From positions 1 through 64,000 of the forward strand of contig NW_027441188.1 in NCBI RefSeq assembly GCF_949628215.1: DNA of 64,000 bases. The letters run 5' to 3'. Positions 1 through 11,785 of this stretch are shown piece after piece. Made by a program: the position numbers and the translations under genes. Every line of letters begins with the position of its first letter. Positions within the stretch are counted from its first letter, which is position 1. The notes beneath the pieces are model-generated. The model searched no databases. It was not told the origin of the DNA and worked only from the letters and a program-made list of their open reading frames with translations. This DNA comes from Phalacrocorax aristotelis. Its lineage: Eukaryota; Chordata; Aves; Suliformes; Phalacrocoracidae.

Positions 1-229
1 TCCCCGTGGGGACACCGGGATCCACTTGCACGGTCGTGGTGGCTTTTGGGGACACCGGGAACCCCCGTGGGGACATTTAAAGGGGATGGGGAGGGACACG
101 CGAGAGGTGACACGTCAGCGCGTGGACGGGACGCGAATTGGGGACACAAAGTGACACAAAACCAGGGCTGCGGCGGGTGATGTGTTAATGCCACCGGTCC
201 CCTCCAGCAAAGCCACCGTGGTCACCTAC
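1..229. other. Left-edge non-coding stretch
   Basis: No gene or named repeat is recognised. On the minus strand it lies just past a good splice donor at 229-228, so it is probably intron of the alanine-rich gene. Confidence 0.4.
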
Positions 230-1301
230 CGCCGTCCCCGCCGCAGCAGCCCCGGCAGCGCGGCGGTGGCATCCCGGCAGTTCTGGGCCACGGTGGCGGC
301 CGCGGTGGCATCGGGGACACCGGAGGTGACCAGCAGTCCCCGGGCCATCCCAGTGTCTTCAGGAGGTGACCTTGGGCCAGGTGGGCGCTGGCGTCCCACA
401 GCATCTCGGCCGCCCGCCACCGCTGGCATCAGGTCCTCGGGGACCCCCAGGAGCCTCCCGGGCCACCCCAGAGCCTGAGGGCCACCGCGTCCCCCCTCAG
501 GGCCACCACATCCAGCAGCCGTAACGGCCACGCTGGCCTCGATGGCCTTGAGGAGGTGCTGGAGGTGACAAGTAGAAGCGGGTGACGCCGTGACAGGCGG
601 CCACCAAGCGTTCCAGGGTTTCGCCGGCCGCCGCCGCTCGCCGTCTCCGCTCCGCAGCCACCGCCGTCCCCACCATTGCCACCGCCGTCCTCTCGGTGGC
701 CTCGGTGGCCGCGCACAACCCCGCGCAGGCCTCGGCCACCCGATTCCCGTGGGCTGCCACCTCCGAGACCGCCGTGGCCACGTCTGTGGCCACCGGTAGT
801 TCCTGGGTGAACAACAGCAGCTGCCGGCGTGCCCTATCCTCCCGGGCCACCGCCGCTGCCAGGTGGCCCCGCGGTGGTCCCGGCGGTGGCCCCGGCGGTG
901 GCCACAGCCCCACATGCGTCCCTCAGGCATGTGGCATCCTGTGTCACCCCGTCCCAGGTGCTCCTCGCCGAGGCCACCGCCTTCCGCCACTCACGGACGA
1001 CGGCTGCCACGTTAGCCCAGGCGTCCCCCGTGGTGGCCCTGGGGACAGCGGGCTCGGGGGTGGTCCCGACGGTGGTCCCGATGGCGGCCCTGGTGGTCCC
1101 AGCAGCGGCCAGGGCGTGACGGAGGCGGGTGGCCTCGCCGTGACGGTGGCCCATGGCCTGCTTGATGGTGGTAACGAGGACCACCAGCTTGCCCCGCAGC
1201 GAGGCCTGTGTCCCCGTCAGGGGGACGTCCCCTGCAGCGGCCCCCAGCTCGCCCAGGACGGCCACCACAGTCACCAGCGGTTCTAGCAGCTCTGGGGACA
1301 C
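230..1301 (-). CDS. Exon block of unrecognised alanine-rich helical protein
   Basis: On the minus strand a clear acceptor (CTCCCCAG) precedes 1301, and the peptide then opens VSPELLEPLVTVVAVLGELG. It continues as alanine-rich, amphipathic, helix-like sequence: WANVAAVVREWRKAVASA, then in another frame ELPVATDVATAVSEVAAHG and TLERLVAACHGV, then in a third frame HLLKAIEASVAVTAAG and VAQNCRDATAALPGLLRRG. The block ends at donor GGCG/GTAGGT (last exon base 230). Helical character runs across the whole block, but the reading frame changes near 870 and near 565. Either short introns lie here (TCACCTCCAG before 565 could be an acceptor; CC/GTGAGTGG near 1000 could be a donor) or the sequence carries small indels. 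I do not recognise the family. It is probably a downstream exon of the same gene as 5144-5603 and 9804-10197. Confidence 0.5.
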
Positions 1302-2700
1302 CTGGGGAGAGGGACACGGCCGGTGGCAGGGTCCCCCCCCGTGTCCCTTGTCCCTGTCCCAGGGGTCCCCTATGGTTCTAGTCCCCTCTGGGGTCCCCGT
1401 GTCACCCTGGGCTTCTCCCATGTCCCCTCCTCGGGGTTGCCCATGTCCTCCGTAGTCCCCTGATGTCCCCTTCGGGGGTCTCCCAATGCCACCTTGGGGT
1501 CCCCCGTAGCACTCGTCCCTTCCTCAGTGTCCCCCAAAGGCCCTTGTCACCTTCAGGGTGCCCAGAGGTCACCCTGGGGTCCCCCATGGCACTTGTCACC
1601 TCCTGCCATCCCAATTCCCTCTGCCACCCGTCCTCTGTCCCCACCATCCCCTGTCCCCCTGCCACCCCCCTTGTCCCCGTCACCCCCCTGCCACCCCCTT
1701 CCACATCACCACCATCCCCCTGTCACCTCACTGCCACGGCCCTGTCCCCTGTCCCCATCACCTTGTCACCCCCTCCCCTCTGCCACGGCCCTGTCCCCGT
1801 CATTGTCACCCCCCCGTCACCCCATTCCTTCTGCCACCACCCTCCACCCCTGTCCCCTCTGCCACCCCCCTGCCACCCCTGTCCCCCCTCCCCTCTGCCA
1901 CAGCCCCTGTCCCCCTGTCCCCATCACACTGTCCCCCCCTGCCACCCCCAACCCCTCTGTCACCCCCCTGCCCCCATCGTTGTCACCCCCCTGTCACCCC
2001 ATTCCTTCTGCCACCTCCTGCCACCTCCACCCCTCTGCCACCCCCCTGCCACCCCCATCCTCTGTCCCCTCTGTCCCCCCATCCCTTCTGCCACCCCGTC
2101 CCCTCTGCCACCCCCCCTGCCACCTCTGTCCCCCCTCCCCTCTGCCACCCCCCTGCCCCCAACATTGTCACCCCCCCCGTCACCCCCATTCCTTCTGCCA
2201 CCCTCCTGCCTCCTCCACCCCTCTGCCACCCCCCTGCCACCCCTGTCCCCCCTCCCCTCTGCCACAGCCCTGTCCCCCTGTCCCCATCACACTGTCCCCC
2301 CCCTGCCACCCCCCAACCCCTCTGCCACCCCCCTGCCCCCATCATTGTCACCCCCCCGTCACCCCATCCCCTCTGCCACCCCCATCCTCTGTCCCCTCTG
2401 TCCCCCCATCCCCTCTGCCACCTCCATCCCCTCTGCCACTGCCCTGTCCCCCCGTCCCCGTCTCCTTGTCCCCCCCTGCCGCCCCCAACCCCTCTGCCAC
2501 CCCCCTGCCACCCCGTCCCCCTGTCCCCTCTGCCACACCCATCCCCTCTGCCACCCCATCCTTTGTCCCCCCGCCCCCCTCTGCCACCCCCCATAACCCC
2601 CCTGCCGCCCCGCTCCTCGTCCCCACCGTCCCCGTGTCCCCTCTGCCACCCCCTGCCACCCGTCCGTGTCCCCCCACCTCCCCACCCCCACCACCGGGGG
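1302..2700. repeat. Polypyrimidine minisatellite (CTGCCACCCCC type)
   Basis: The plus strand is almost purely C, T and A, built of short units such as CCCCTCTGCCACCCCCCTGCCA. The complementary strand is G-rich and could form G-quadruplexes. It lies in a likely intron of the minus-strand alanine-rich gene. Long frames open through it (for example 1494-3287 plus) are by-products of the repeat. Confidence 0.8.
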
Positions 2701-2734
2701 GCGGGGAGGGGGGGAGGGCTGTGATTTGTCCCAC

Positions 2735-2776
2735 CTCGAGGGGGACGATGGCCCCGCTGGCCTCCGGGGTCTCCAT
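2735..2776 (-). CDS. Candidate short coding exon (possible start exon) of the alanine-rich gene
   Basis: On the minus strand an ATG in a good context (CCACCCATGG) reads METPEASGAIVPLE and reaches a good donor, CTCGAG/GTGGGA, exactly at a codon boundary. The exon that starts at 1301 also begins on a codon boundary, so the two would join in frame as IVPLE-VSPELL. It may be an alternative first exon or a separate small gene. Support is positional only. Confidence 0.35.
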
Positions 2777-3009
2777 GGGTGGCGGTGGCGGCGGTGGGGA
2801 CGCTGTGGGGACGCCGTGGGGACACCGGAGGCCCGGGGAGTGGCGGCGGCGGCTGTACATGGCCCCGGAGCTGGGCCGGGCTCGGCCCACGGGGGCTGGG
2901 CAAGGGGACGCCGCCACCGGGGCCATCACCGGCGGGCCCGTCACCCGCCCGGTGACCCCAGTATGGCCACCTACGTCCCTCGGTGTCCCCCCCCGGTGTC
3001 CCCAACGGG

Positions 3010-3720
3010 ACCCCACGGACTCTGATGTCCCATCATCGTCCCCCCCCCCCGATGGCCCCAATGTGGCCCCAGCATGGCCACACACAGCCCTCGGGGTCCC
3101 CCAATGTCCCCCCATGTCCCCAACAGGGTCCTACAGCCCCCGGTGTCCCTCAGTGTCCCCCAACGTCCCCAAAAGTGTCCCCAACAGGGTCACAGAGCCA
3201 CCAGTGTCCCCCCATGTCCCCAAGGCAGCCGTACGGTCCCTGATGTCCCCCCCCGATGTCCCCAATGTGGCCCCAACAGGGTCGTAAAGCCACCAGTGTG
3301 GCCAGGGCTTGTCCCCAGGGTGTCCCCAGTGCTGGCCTCCAGCGTGTCCCCAACGTGGCACCATGATGTCCCCAGGGTGTCCCCAGGGTGTCCCCAGTGC
3401 TGGCCTCCAGCGTGTCCCCAACGTGGCACCACGATGTCCCCAGGGTGTCCCCAGTGCTGGCCTCCAGCGTGTCCCCAATGTGGCACCATGATGTCCCCAG
3501 GGTGTCCCCAGTGCTGGCCTCCAGCGTGTCCCCAACGTGGCACCATGATGTCCCCACAGTGTCCCCAGTGTGTCCCCAGTGCTGGCCTCCAGCGTGTCCC
3601 CAACGTGGCACCATGATGTCCCCAGGGTGTCCCCAGTGCTGGCCTCCAGCGTGTCCCCAACGTGGCCACCATGATGTCCCCAGTGCGGCCATGGCTTGTC
3701 CCCAGAGTGTCCCCACCAGG
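3010..3720. repeat. 57-bp minisatellite
   Basis: Tandem units contain GCTGGCCTCCAGCGTGTCCC. Neighbouring copies near 3399 and 3456 are 57 bp apart, and some copies carry an 11-bp insertion. About eight copies are visible between 3330 and 3670, flanked by looser GTCCCCA repeats. Intron of the minus-strand gene. Confidence 0.85.
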
Positions 3721-4029
3721 CCCCTGTGTCCCCACCATGTCCCCCATGGCTTGGGAACGTCCAGCCAGGTGTCCCTGGGGACACTGGGGAGAATCCCAAG
3801 CCCTCTGATGGGGATGGTTTGGGGACGTCCCCCCTCCTGGTGTCCTCTGAACGGGGGGTGTGGGTGTGTCCCCCTGTCCCCTGGCGTCCCCATGTCCCTG
3901 CCATGTCCCCAACCCCCAGTGACTGGTCGGGGGCTCAGAATGTCCCTGAGGTTTATTGGGGGGACAGGGGACGGTGTCACCAACCCATCCCTGGTGTCCC
4001 TGGACCACAAAGGCGATGTCCTTGACGTC

Positions 4030-5115
4030 CCCAGATGGGATTGGGGACATGCTGGTGTACCCAGGAGAAGGAGGGACCTTCCTAGTGTCCCCAAGTGGGA
4101 CAGGGGACATCCTGGTGTCCTCAGAACAAGGAGGACCCTCTGGTGTCCCCCGATGGGACAGGGGACATTTTGGTGTCCCCAGAACATGAGGGACCTCCTG
4201 TTGTCCCCAGGTGGGACAGGGGACGTCAGGGTGTCCCCAGGATGGAGAAGGGACATCCTGGTGTCCCCAGGATGAGGAGGACCCTCGTGGTGTCCCCAGG
4301 TGGGGCTGGGGACATCCTGGTGACCCCAGAACATGAGGGACCTCGTGGTGTCCCCAGGTTGCAGAAGGAACATCCTGGTGTCCCCAGGTGGGACAAGGAG
4401 GACCCTCCTGGTGTCCCCAGGATGGAGAAGGGACATCCTGGTGTCCTCAGGACGAGGAGGACCCTTGTGGTGTCCCCAGGTGGGACAAGGGACCTCCTGG
4501 TGTCCCCAGGATGGAGAAGGGACATCCTGGTGCCCCCAGGATGAGGAGGACCCTTGTGGTGTCCCCAGGTGGGACAGGGGACATCCTGGTGTCCCAAGGA
4601 TGGAGAAGGGACATCCTGGTGTCCTCAGGACGAGGAGGACCCTTGTGGTGTCCCCAGGTGGGACAAGGGACCTCCTGGTGTCCCCAGGATGGAGAAGGGA
4701 CATCCTGGTGTCCTCAGGACGAGGAGGACCCTTGTGGTGTCCCCAGGTGGGACAAGGGACCTCCTGGTGTCCCCAGGATGGAGAAGGGACATCCTGGTGT
4801 CCTCAGGACGAGGAGGACCCTTGTGGTGTCCCCAGGTGGGGCAGGGGACATCCTGGTGACCCCAGGATGAGGAGGACCCTTGTGGTGTCCCCAGGTGGGA
4901 CAGGGGACATCCTGGTGACCCCAGGATGGAGAAGGGACATCCTGGTGCCCCCAGGATGAGGAGGACCCTTGTGGTGTCCCCAGGTGGGGCAGGGGACATC
5001 CTGGTGCCCCCAGGATGAGGAGGACCCTCCCGGTGTCCCCAGGTGGGACAGGGGACATCCTGGTGACCCCAGGTGGGAGAAGGGACCTCCTGGTGACGCC
5101 AGGACAAGCAGGACC
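4030..5115. repeat. Minisatellite with 89-bp higher-order unit
   Basis: Sub-units of the type GGTGTCCCCAGGTGGGACA alternate with GATGGAGAAGGGACATCC. The marker GACGAGGAGGACCC recurs at 4451, 4629, 4718 and 4807, giving an 89-bp period. It ends just before the splice donor of the exon at 5144-5603. Confidence 0.85.
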
Positions 5116-5143
5116 CTCCCGGTGTCCCCGTCCCTGTCCCTAC

Positions 5144-5375
5144 TCATCTCCCGGCAGAGTCTCCAACACGTGGGCCAACCTCTGCATCCCCTCCCCGTCC
5201 CCCATCCCCGTCCCCAAGGCCACCACGGCGTCCCCCAGGGCCCGGGCGCTGGCGGGGAAGCCTTGAGCCATCTCCAGGTCTTGGGTGACAGCGTCCACCA
5301 AGGACTTCAGGTGACCGGACACCTCCTCCAGCGTCCCCAAGGTGACGTTAGCGGTGGCGACGGCCTTGGCCGCCT

Positions 5376-5416
<41 letters not shown>

Positions 5417-5603
5417 TTGCGGGCCAGGCGGTGGTAGCGGAGGGCTTGGTGATGCTGGCGGCTGGCGGCGACGGCCAGGTGATGCTTGGAGGTCCCCGCG
5501 CCCCACAGGGCCACCTGGCTGGCCAAGGTGACGGTGGCCAGGCAGGGGATGAGGTGGCTCTCCTGTGTCACCCCCAGCGCCTCCCGCACCACGTCCAGGG
5601 ACA
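5144..5603 (-). CDS. Exon of unrecognised alanine-rich helical protein
   Basis: Minus-strand exon bounded by acceptor GTCCCCGCAG/TGTCCC and a candidate donor ATGA/GTAGGG. The peptide begins LSLDVVREALGVTQESHLIP, then a hydrophobic stretch (CLATVTLASQVALWG), a run of 11 alanines encoded by GCC/GCG triplets near 5388-5418, and a helical segment VSGHLKSLVDAVTQDLEMAQ. Joined to the exon ending at 9804, the frame is continuous (..LLCALP-LSLDVV..) across the join, which supports a single gene. Its donor phase (2) does not match the exon at 1301 (phase 0), so a further exon is missing or the donor is different. No family is recognised. Confidence 0.6.
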
Positions 5604-5639
5604 CTGCGGGGACAGTGGGCGGGGTGGGACATCACCCAG

Positions 5640-8600
5640 TGGTGTCATGCTCTCCCGGTGTCCCCAGTCCCCTCCCAGTGTCATCCCACTGACCCCAGCC
5701 CATCCCAGTGTCCCCAGTTCCATCCCAGTGTCCCCAGTGTCATCCCAGTGACCCCAGCCCCTCCCAGTGTCCCGAGTACCCTCCTGGTGTCCCCAGCCCC
5801 TCCCACTGTCCCCAGTCCCATCCTAGTGTCCCCAGCCCCTCCCACTGTCCCCAGTCCCATCGCAGTGTCCCCAGACCCTCCTGGTATCCCCAGTGCCATC
5901 CTACTGACCCCAGTCCCTCCCAGTGTCCCCAGTCCCATCCCAGTGTCCCCAGTCCCTCCCAGTGTCCCCAGTCCCATCCCAGTGTCACCAGTCCCTCCCA
6001 GTGTCCCCAGGCCCCTCCCAGTGTCCCCAGACCCTCCCAGTGTCCCCAGTCCCATCCCAGTGTCACCAGTCCCTCCCAGTGTCCCCAGGCCCCTCCCAGT
6101 GTCCCCAGTCCCTCCGAGTGTCCCCAGTCCATCCCAGTGTCCCCAGTCCATCCCAGTGTCCCCAGTCCCATCCCAGTGTCCCCAGTCCCTCCCAGTGTCC
6201 CCAGGCCCCTCCCAGTGTCCCCAGACCCTCCCAGTGTCCCCAGTCCCATCCCAGTGTCACCAGTCTCTCCCAGTGTCCCCAGTGTCATCCCAGTGTCCTC
6301 AGTCCCATCCCAGTGTCCCCAGTGTCATCCCACTGACCCCAGCCCCTCCCAGTGTCCCCAGTACCCTCCCAGTGTCCTCAGCCCCCTCCCAGTGTCCCCA
6401 TCCCTCCCTGTGTCCCCAGTCCCTCCCAGTGTCCCCAGTCCCTCCCAGTTTCACCAGCCCCTCCCAGTGTCCCCAATCCCTCCCAGTGTCACCAGACCCT
6501 CCCAGTGTCACCAGTCCCCTCCCAGTGTCCCCAGTACCCTCCCAGTGTCACCAGTGTCATCCCACTGACCCCAGACCCTCCCAGTGTCCCGAGTACCCTC
6601 CTAGTGTCCCCAGTGCCTCCCAGTGTCACCAGTCCCCTCCCACTGACCCCAGCCCCTTGCAATGTCCCCAGTCCCATCCCAGTGTCCCCAGACCCTCCCA
6701 GTGTCCCCAGTCCCTCTGAGTGTCCCCAGTCCATCCCAGTGTCCCCAGTCCCCTCCCAGTGTCCCCAGTGTCATCCCACTGACCCCAGACCCTTCCAGTA
6801 TCACCAGTCCCATCCCAGTGTCCCCAGCCCATCCCAGTGTCCCCAGTCCCATCCCACTGACCCCGGTGTCATCCCACTGACCCCAGTCCCTCCCAGTGTC
6901 CCCAGTCCCATCCCAGTGTCCCCAGTCCCATCCCAGTGTCCCCAGTCCCTCCCAGTGTCCCCAGTGTCATCCCACTGACCCCAGTCCCTCCCAGTGTCCC
7001 CAGTCCCTCCCAGTGTCCCCAGTCCCATCCCAGTGTCACCAGTCCCATCCCAGTGTCCCCAGTCCCATCACAGTGTCACTAGTCCCCTCCCAGTGTCACC
7101 AGTGTCATCCCAGTGTCCCCAGTCCCATCCCAGGCTCCCCAGTCCCATCCCAGTGTCCCCAGTCCCATCACAGTGTCACCAGTCCCCTCCCAGTGTCACC
7201 AGTGTCATCCCACTGACCCCAGACCCTCCTGGTGTCCCCAGCCCCTCCCAGTGTCCCCAGTCCCTCCCAGCGTCCCCAATGCCATCCCACTGACCCCAGG
7301 CCCTTGCAATGTCCCCAGTCCCATCCCAGTGTCCCCAGTACCCTCCCAGTGTCCCCAGTGTCATCCCAGTGTCCCCAGTCCCCTCCCAGTGTCCCCAGTG
7401 TCATCCCATTGACCCCAGCCCCTCCCAGTGTCCCCAGTCCCTCCCAGCGTCCCCAGTGCCATCCCACTGACCCCAGGCCCTTGCAATGTCCTCAATCCCC
7501 TCCCAGTTTCACCAGTCCTTCCTAGTGTCCCCAGTCCCATCCCAGTGTCACCAGTGTCAGCCCACTGACCCCAGACCCTCCTGGTGTCCCCAGCCCCTCC
7601 CAGTGTCCCCAGTATCATCCCAGTGTCCCCAGTATCATCCCAGTGTCCCCAGTGCTATCCCAGTGTCCCCAGTCCCATCCCAGTGTCCCCAGTGTCATCC
7701 CACTGCCCCCAGCCCCTCTCAGTGTCCCCAGTCCCTCCCAGCGTCCCCAGTGCCATCCCAGTGTCCCCAGACCCTCTCAGTGTCCCCAGTCCCTCCCAGC
7801 GTCCCCAGTGCCATCCCACTGACCCCAGGCCCTTGCAATGTCCTCAATCCCCTCCCAGTGTCCCCAGTGTCATCCCACTGCCCCCAGCCCCTCCCAGTGT
7901 CCCCAGTCCCTCCCAGCGTCCCCAGTGCCATCCCACTGACCCCAGGCCCTTGCAATGTCCCCAGTCCCATCCCAGTGTCCCCAGTACCCTCCCAGTGTCC
8001 CCAGTCCCCTCCCACTGACCCCAGCCCCTCCCAGTGTCCTCAATCCCCTCCCACTTTCACCAGTCCTTCCTAGTGTCCCCAGTCCCATCCCAGTGTCACC
8101 AGTGTCAGCCCACTGACCCCAGACCCTCCTGGTGTCCCCAGCCCCTCCCAGTGTCCTCAATCCCCTCCCAGTTTCACCAGTCCTTCCTAGTGTCCCCAGT
8201 GCCATCCCACTGACCCCAGGCCCTTGCAATGTCCCCAGTCCCATCCCAGTGTCCCCAGTCCCAACCCAGTGTCACCAGTCCCATCCCAGTGTCACCAGTG
8301 TCATCCCACTGACCCCAGACCCTCCTGGTGTCCCCAGCCCCTCCCAGTGTCCCCAGTATCATCCCAGTGTCCCCAGTATCATCCCAGTGTCCCCAGTGCT
8401 ATCCTAGTGTTCCCAGTCCCATCCCAGTGTCCCCAGTGTCATCCCACTGACCCCAGCCCCTCTCAGTGTCCCCAGTCCCTCCCAGCGTCCCCAGTGCCAT
8501 CCCAGTGTCCCCAGACCCTCCCAGTGTCCCCAGACCCCTCCCAGGGTCCCTAGTCCCATCCTACTGACCCCAGCCCCTCCCAGTGTCCCCAGTGTCATCC

Positions 8601-9080
8601 CAGTGTCCCCAGTCCCATCCCAGGCTCCCCAGTCCCATCCCAGTGTCCCCAGTGTCATCCCACTGACCCCAGCCCCTCCCAGTGTCCCCAGGCCCTCCCA
8701 GTGTCACCAGTCCCATCCCAGTGTCCCCAGTCCCATCCCAGTGTCCCCAGTCCCCTCCCACTGACCCCAGCCCCTCCTGGTGTCCCCTGGCCCCTCCCAG
8801 TGTCCTCAGCCCCCTCCCAGTATCCCCAGTCCCTCCCAGTGTCCCCAGACCCTCCCAGTGTCACCAGTCCCATCCCAGTGTCCCCAGACCCATCCCAGTG
8901 TCCCCAGTCCCTCCTGGTGTCCCCAGTCCTCTCCCAGTGTCCCTAGTGTCATCCCAGTGTCCCCAGACCCTCCCACTGACCCCAGCCCCTCCCAGTGTCC
9001 CCAGTGCCTCCAGCCCATCCCAGTGTCCCCAGTCCCATCCCAGTCACCCCATCCCCTCTGGGTGTCCCCAGTTGTTGTCC
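5640..9080. repeat. 3.4-kb minisatellite, CCCAGTGTCCCCAGTCCCT type
   Basis: A very long array of short units (roughly 12-19 bp) such as CCCAGTGTCCCCAGTCCCTC, with ACTGACCCCAG and AGTGTCATCCCA variants arranged in longer irregular cassettes. It occupies the intron between the exons at 5144-5603 and 9804-10197. No coding signal is seen. Confidence 0.9.
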
Positions 9081-9099
9081 CCAGTGTCCCCCAGCCCAT

Positions 9100-9800
9100 A
9101 CCGGGTGGGGCAGGGAAAGCTCTACACTGGTCTGTAGGCCATCCCACTGGTCTTTACTAGACCCTACTGGTATATACTGGCCTGAACTGGTCTGTAGACC
9201 TCCTTACTGGCCCATATAGCTCCAGACTGGTCTATAGTGGTCAGGGCCGGGGAAAGTTTCTACTGGTCCGTAGGGTTTCCTACTGGTTCCTACTGGTCTG
9301 AAGGGTCCTCTACTGGTATTAGTAATCCAAAGAGATCTGTAGGGTTTTCTACTGGTCCTTACTGGTTTATACTGGTCAGGGCAGGGGGAAGTCTCTAGTG
9401 GTCTGTACAGCTCCCTACTGGTTCCTACTGGTCTGTAGGGTTCTCTACTGGCATTACTGATCCAAGCAGAGCTGTAGGTCTCCCTACTGGTCTTAACTGG
9501 TTCCTACTGCTCTAAACTGGTCCATACTGGTCTGAGCAGGTGAAAGTCTCTACTGGTCTGCAGGGCTCCCTACTGGTCTTTACTGGTCCATCTTGGCCTA
9601 TACTGGTCAGGACAAAATGAAGTCTCTACTGCTCTACAGTGGTTTCTTGCTGGTCTAAACCGGTCCGTACTGGTCTCTAGGGCTCCCTGCTGGTCTGTAC
9701 TGGTCTGTGAGGTTCTCTACCAGTGTTACTGGTCCAAGCCGATCTGTAGGGCTCCCTACTGGTCTGAACTGGTCCACTCTGGTCTATACTGGTCCATACT
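9100..9800. repeat. TACTGGTCT minisatellite
   Basis: Degenerate repeats of TACTGGTCTGTAGGGCTCCC with longer cassettes about 100 bp apart (for example AGTCTCTACTGGTCTG). It lies directly against the splice donor of the exon at 9804. Confidence 0.8.
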
Positions 9801-9803
9801 CAC

Positions 9804-10197
9804 ATGGGAGGGCACACAGAAGCATCAGCGTGAGGGCAACAGTCCGGATCACCTTCAGACGCCAGCGGCGCCGGCGGTTCGCGCTCAGCTCCCGTTCCAG
9901 TTCGGCAGCGCTGGCTTCAGCGGCCGCCCCCAGTGCCCGGTAGAGCCCTTCGGCATTGATCCCCGGCGCCGGCAACTCCGCCGCCGCCGCCGCCGCCGCC
10001 ATCGCCGCCTCTATCGCCGCCACCAGCCCTTTCAGCGCCGCCTCCGCCTCCGCCAACTTCCACTTCGCCTCCGCCAACGCCACCGCCACCGCCTCCGGTG
10101 TCCCCAACGCCTCCGCCAGCCCCACCAGCGCCCGCAGCGCCCGCTCCGAGGCCAACGAGGCCGACGCCGACGCCAGCGACAGCGGCGGAGAGGACAT
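9804..10197 (-). CDS. Alanine-rich helical protein, N-terminal exon with hydrophobic end
   Basis: The minus-strand frame opens at ATG 10197-10195 (MSSPPLSLASASASLASERA), although GCAG just before it could instead be an acceptor of an internal exon. It encodes about 131 residues: alanine/glutamate helical repeats (LAEAKWKLAEAEAALKGLV), a polyalanine run, AELERELSANRRRRWRLKV, then the hydrophobic segment IRTVALTLMLLCALP, which looks like a membrane anchor preceded by a basic cluster. It ends at a strong donor CCAT/GTGAGT (last base 9804). The exon at 5603 continues the frame. A type II or tail-like membrane protein is an inference; I do not recognise a homologue. The gene lies divergently from CCHCR1. 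Confidence 0.55.
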
Positions 10198-10199
10198 CC

Positions 10200-10850
10200 T
10201 GCAGGGTGACCCGGGTCTCTTGGTGGGGACCCAAGCGTCCGGGTGGGGAGCCCTCCCCAACCCCATAACGGACATAAGAGGGACCCAGGCGTCCAGGAGG
10301 GACCCAGGCACCCGAGCAAGGTCCCCGTCACCGCTATGGGGGACCCCAACGTCCTGGTAATGCCTCTACTTCCCTTTCCATAGCCATGGAGGGACCCAGG
10401 TGTCCGGGTGTGGCTCCTCCCCAACTCGCCCTCCCACTCATGGGGTCACACCTTTGGAAGGGACCCAGGCGTCTCCGAGGGACCCAAATATCCAAGAGGG
10501 ACCCACATGCCTGGACAGGGTCCCCGTCACCGCTACGGGGGAACCGCACGTCCTGGCAATGCCTCTACTTCCCTTTCCGCAGCCATGGAAGGGACCCAGG
10601 CGTCCGGGTGTGGCTCCCCACCCCCGCACCTCCCCAATTCCCCCTCCCACTCCTAGGGTCCCCCCTTTGGAAGGGACCCAGGTGTTTGGTTACGTCCCTC
10701 CCCCCCACCTCCAGCACCTACTTCCTTGTGTCCCTCGGAAACGTCCCCAGAGCTGGTGGCACCGACGTCACTGCCCCTCCCACACCCCTATGGGTCCCAG
10801 GCGTACAGGGTGACGGAAGGGACCCAGCGTCTGGGTCCTGACACCTCTCA
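10200..10850. repeat. GGGACCCAGGCGTCC minisatellite
   Basis: Repeats of GGGACCCAGGCGTCCGGGTG alternate with CCTCTACTTCCCTTTCC cassettes about 230 bp apart (compare 10360-10460 with 10560-10680). No gene seen. Confidence 0.75.
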
Positions 10851-10854
10851 GACC

Positions 10855-11785
10855 CCCATTTTCCCCTCCAGCACCCACATTTAGCCTCTAGGCCCCAGAT
10901 TTACCCCCTTATGAGACAGATTTACTCCCCATAGCCCAGATTTACTTCCTCTAGGCACAGACTTAGCCCCTCAAGGCCCAGATTTACCCACTGGGGACCA
11001 GTTCTAACCCCTTAGAGCTCCCATTTAACCCTCAGGGATAAGATTTAGCCCCTTCAGGGCCCAGATTTGCTCCCTCAGGGCTTTCACTTGCCCCCTCAGG
11101 GCCCTGATTTACACCCCAGAGCCCAGCTTTACTCCCTCAGGGCCCAAATTTACAGTCCTGAGCCCAGATTTACACCCTCAAGCCCCAGATTTACTCCCTG
11201 AGGGCTTACACTTGCCCCCTCAAGGCCCTGATTTACACACCAAAGCCCAGATTTACCCCCTTAAGCCCTAGATTTACACCCCAGAGCCCAGGTTTGCCCC
11301 CTCAGGGCTCAGATTTACAGCCCTGAGCGCAGATTTACTCCCTCAGACCCCAGATTTACCCCCTCAGGGCCCAGATTTGCCCCCTCAGAGCCCTGATCTA
11401 CACCCTAGAGCCAGCTTTACCCACTCAGGGCGCAGATTTACTTCCTCAGAGCTTATATTCGCCCCCTCAGGGCCCAGATTTACACCCCAGAGCCCAGATT
11501 TGCCCCCTCAGACCCCAGATTTACAGCCCTGAGCCCAGACTTACTCCCTCAGGCCCCAGATTTACAGCCCTGAGCCCAGACATACACCGTCAGGCCCCAC
11601 ATTTACAGCCCTGAGCCCAGATTTACTCCCTCAGGGCTTACAGTTGCCCCCTCAGGGCCCTGATTTATACCCCTGAGCCCAGAATTATCCCTCAGGGCCC
11701 AGCTTTAGCCCCTCAGGGCCCAGATTTACTCCCTCCAGCCCCAGATTTACCCCCTCAAGGCCTATATTTACCCCCTCAGTGTTTT
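10855..11785. repeat. CCCAGATTTACCCCCTCAGGGC minisatellite, left part
   Basis: Degenerate units of about 20-22 bp built on CCCAGATTTAC and CCCTCAGGGC. The same array resumes at 16616, so the ERV fossil between them was inserted into it. Confidence 0.85.

Noticed and set aside
1494-3287. 597-codon proline-rich frame resembling a mucin or collagen
   Set aside because: Polypyrimidine minisatellite open in several frames at once, with no conserved domain or splice sites.
9917-10234. Glycine-rich frame overlapping the alanine-rich exon
   Set aside because: Another frame of the same GCC-repeat DNA. The alanine/glutamate helical frame has mixed composition, a hydrophobic segment and the frame-compatible splice donor.
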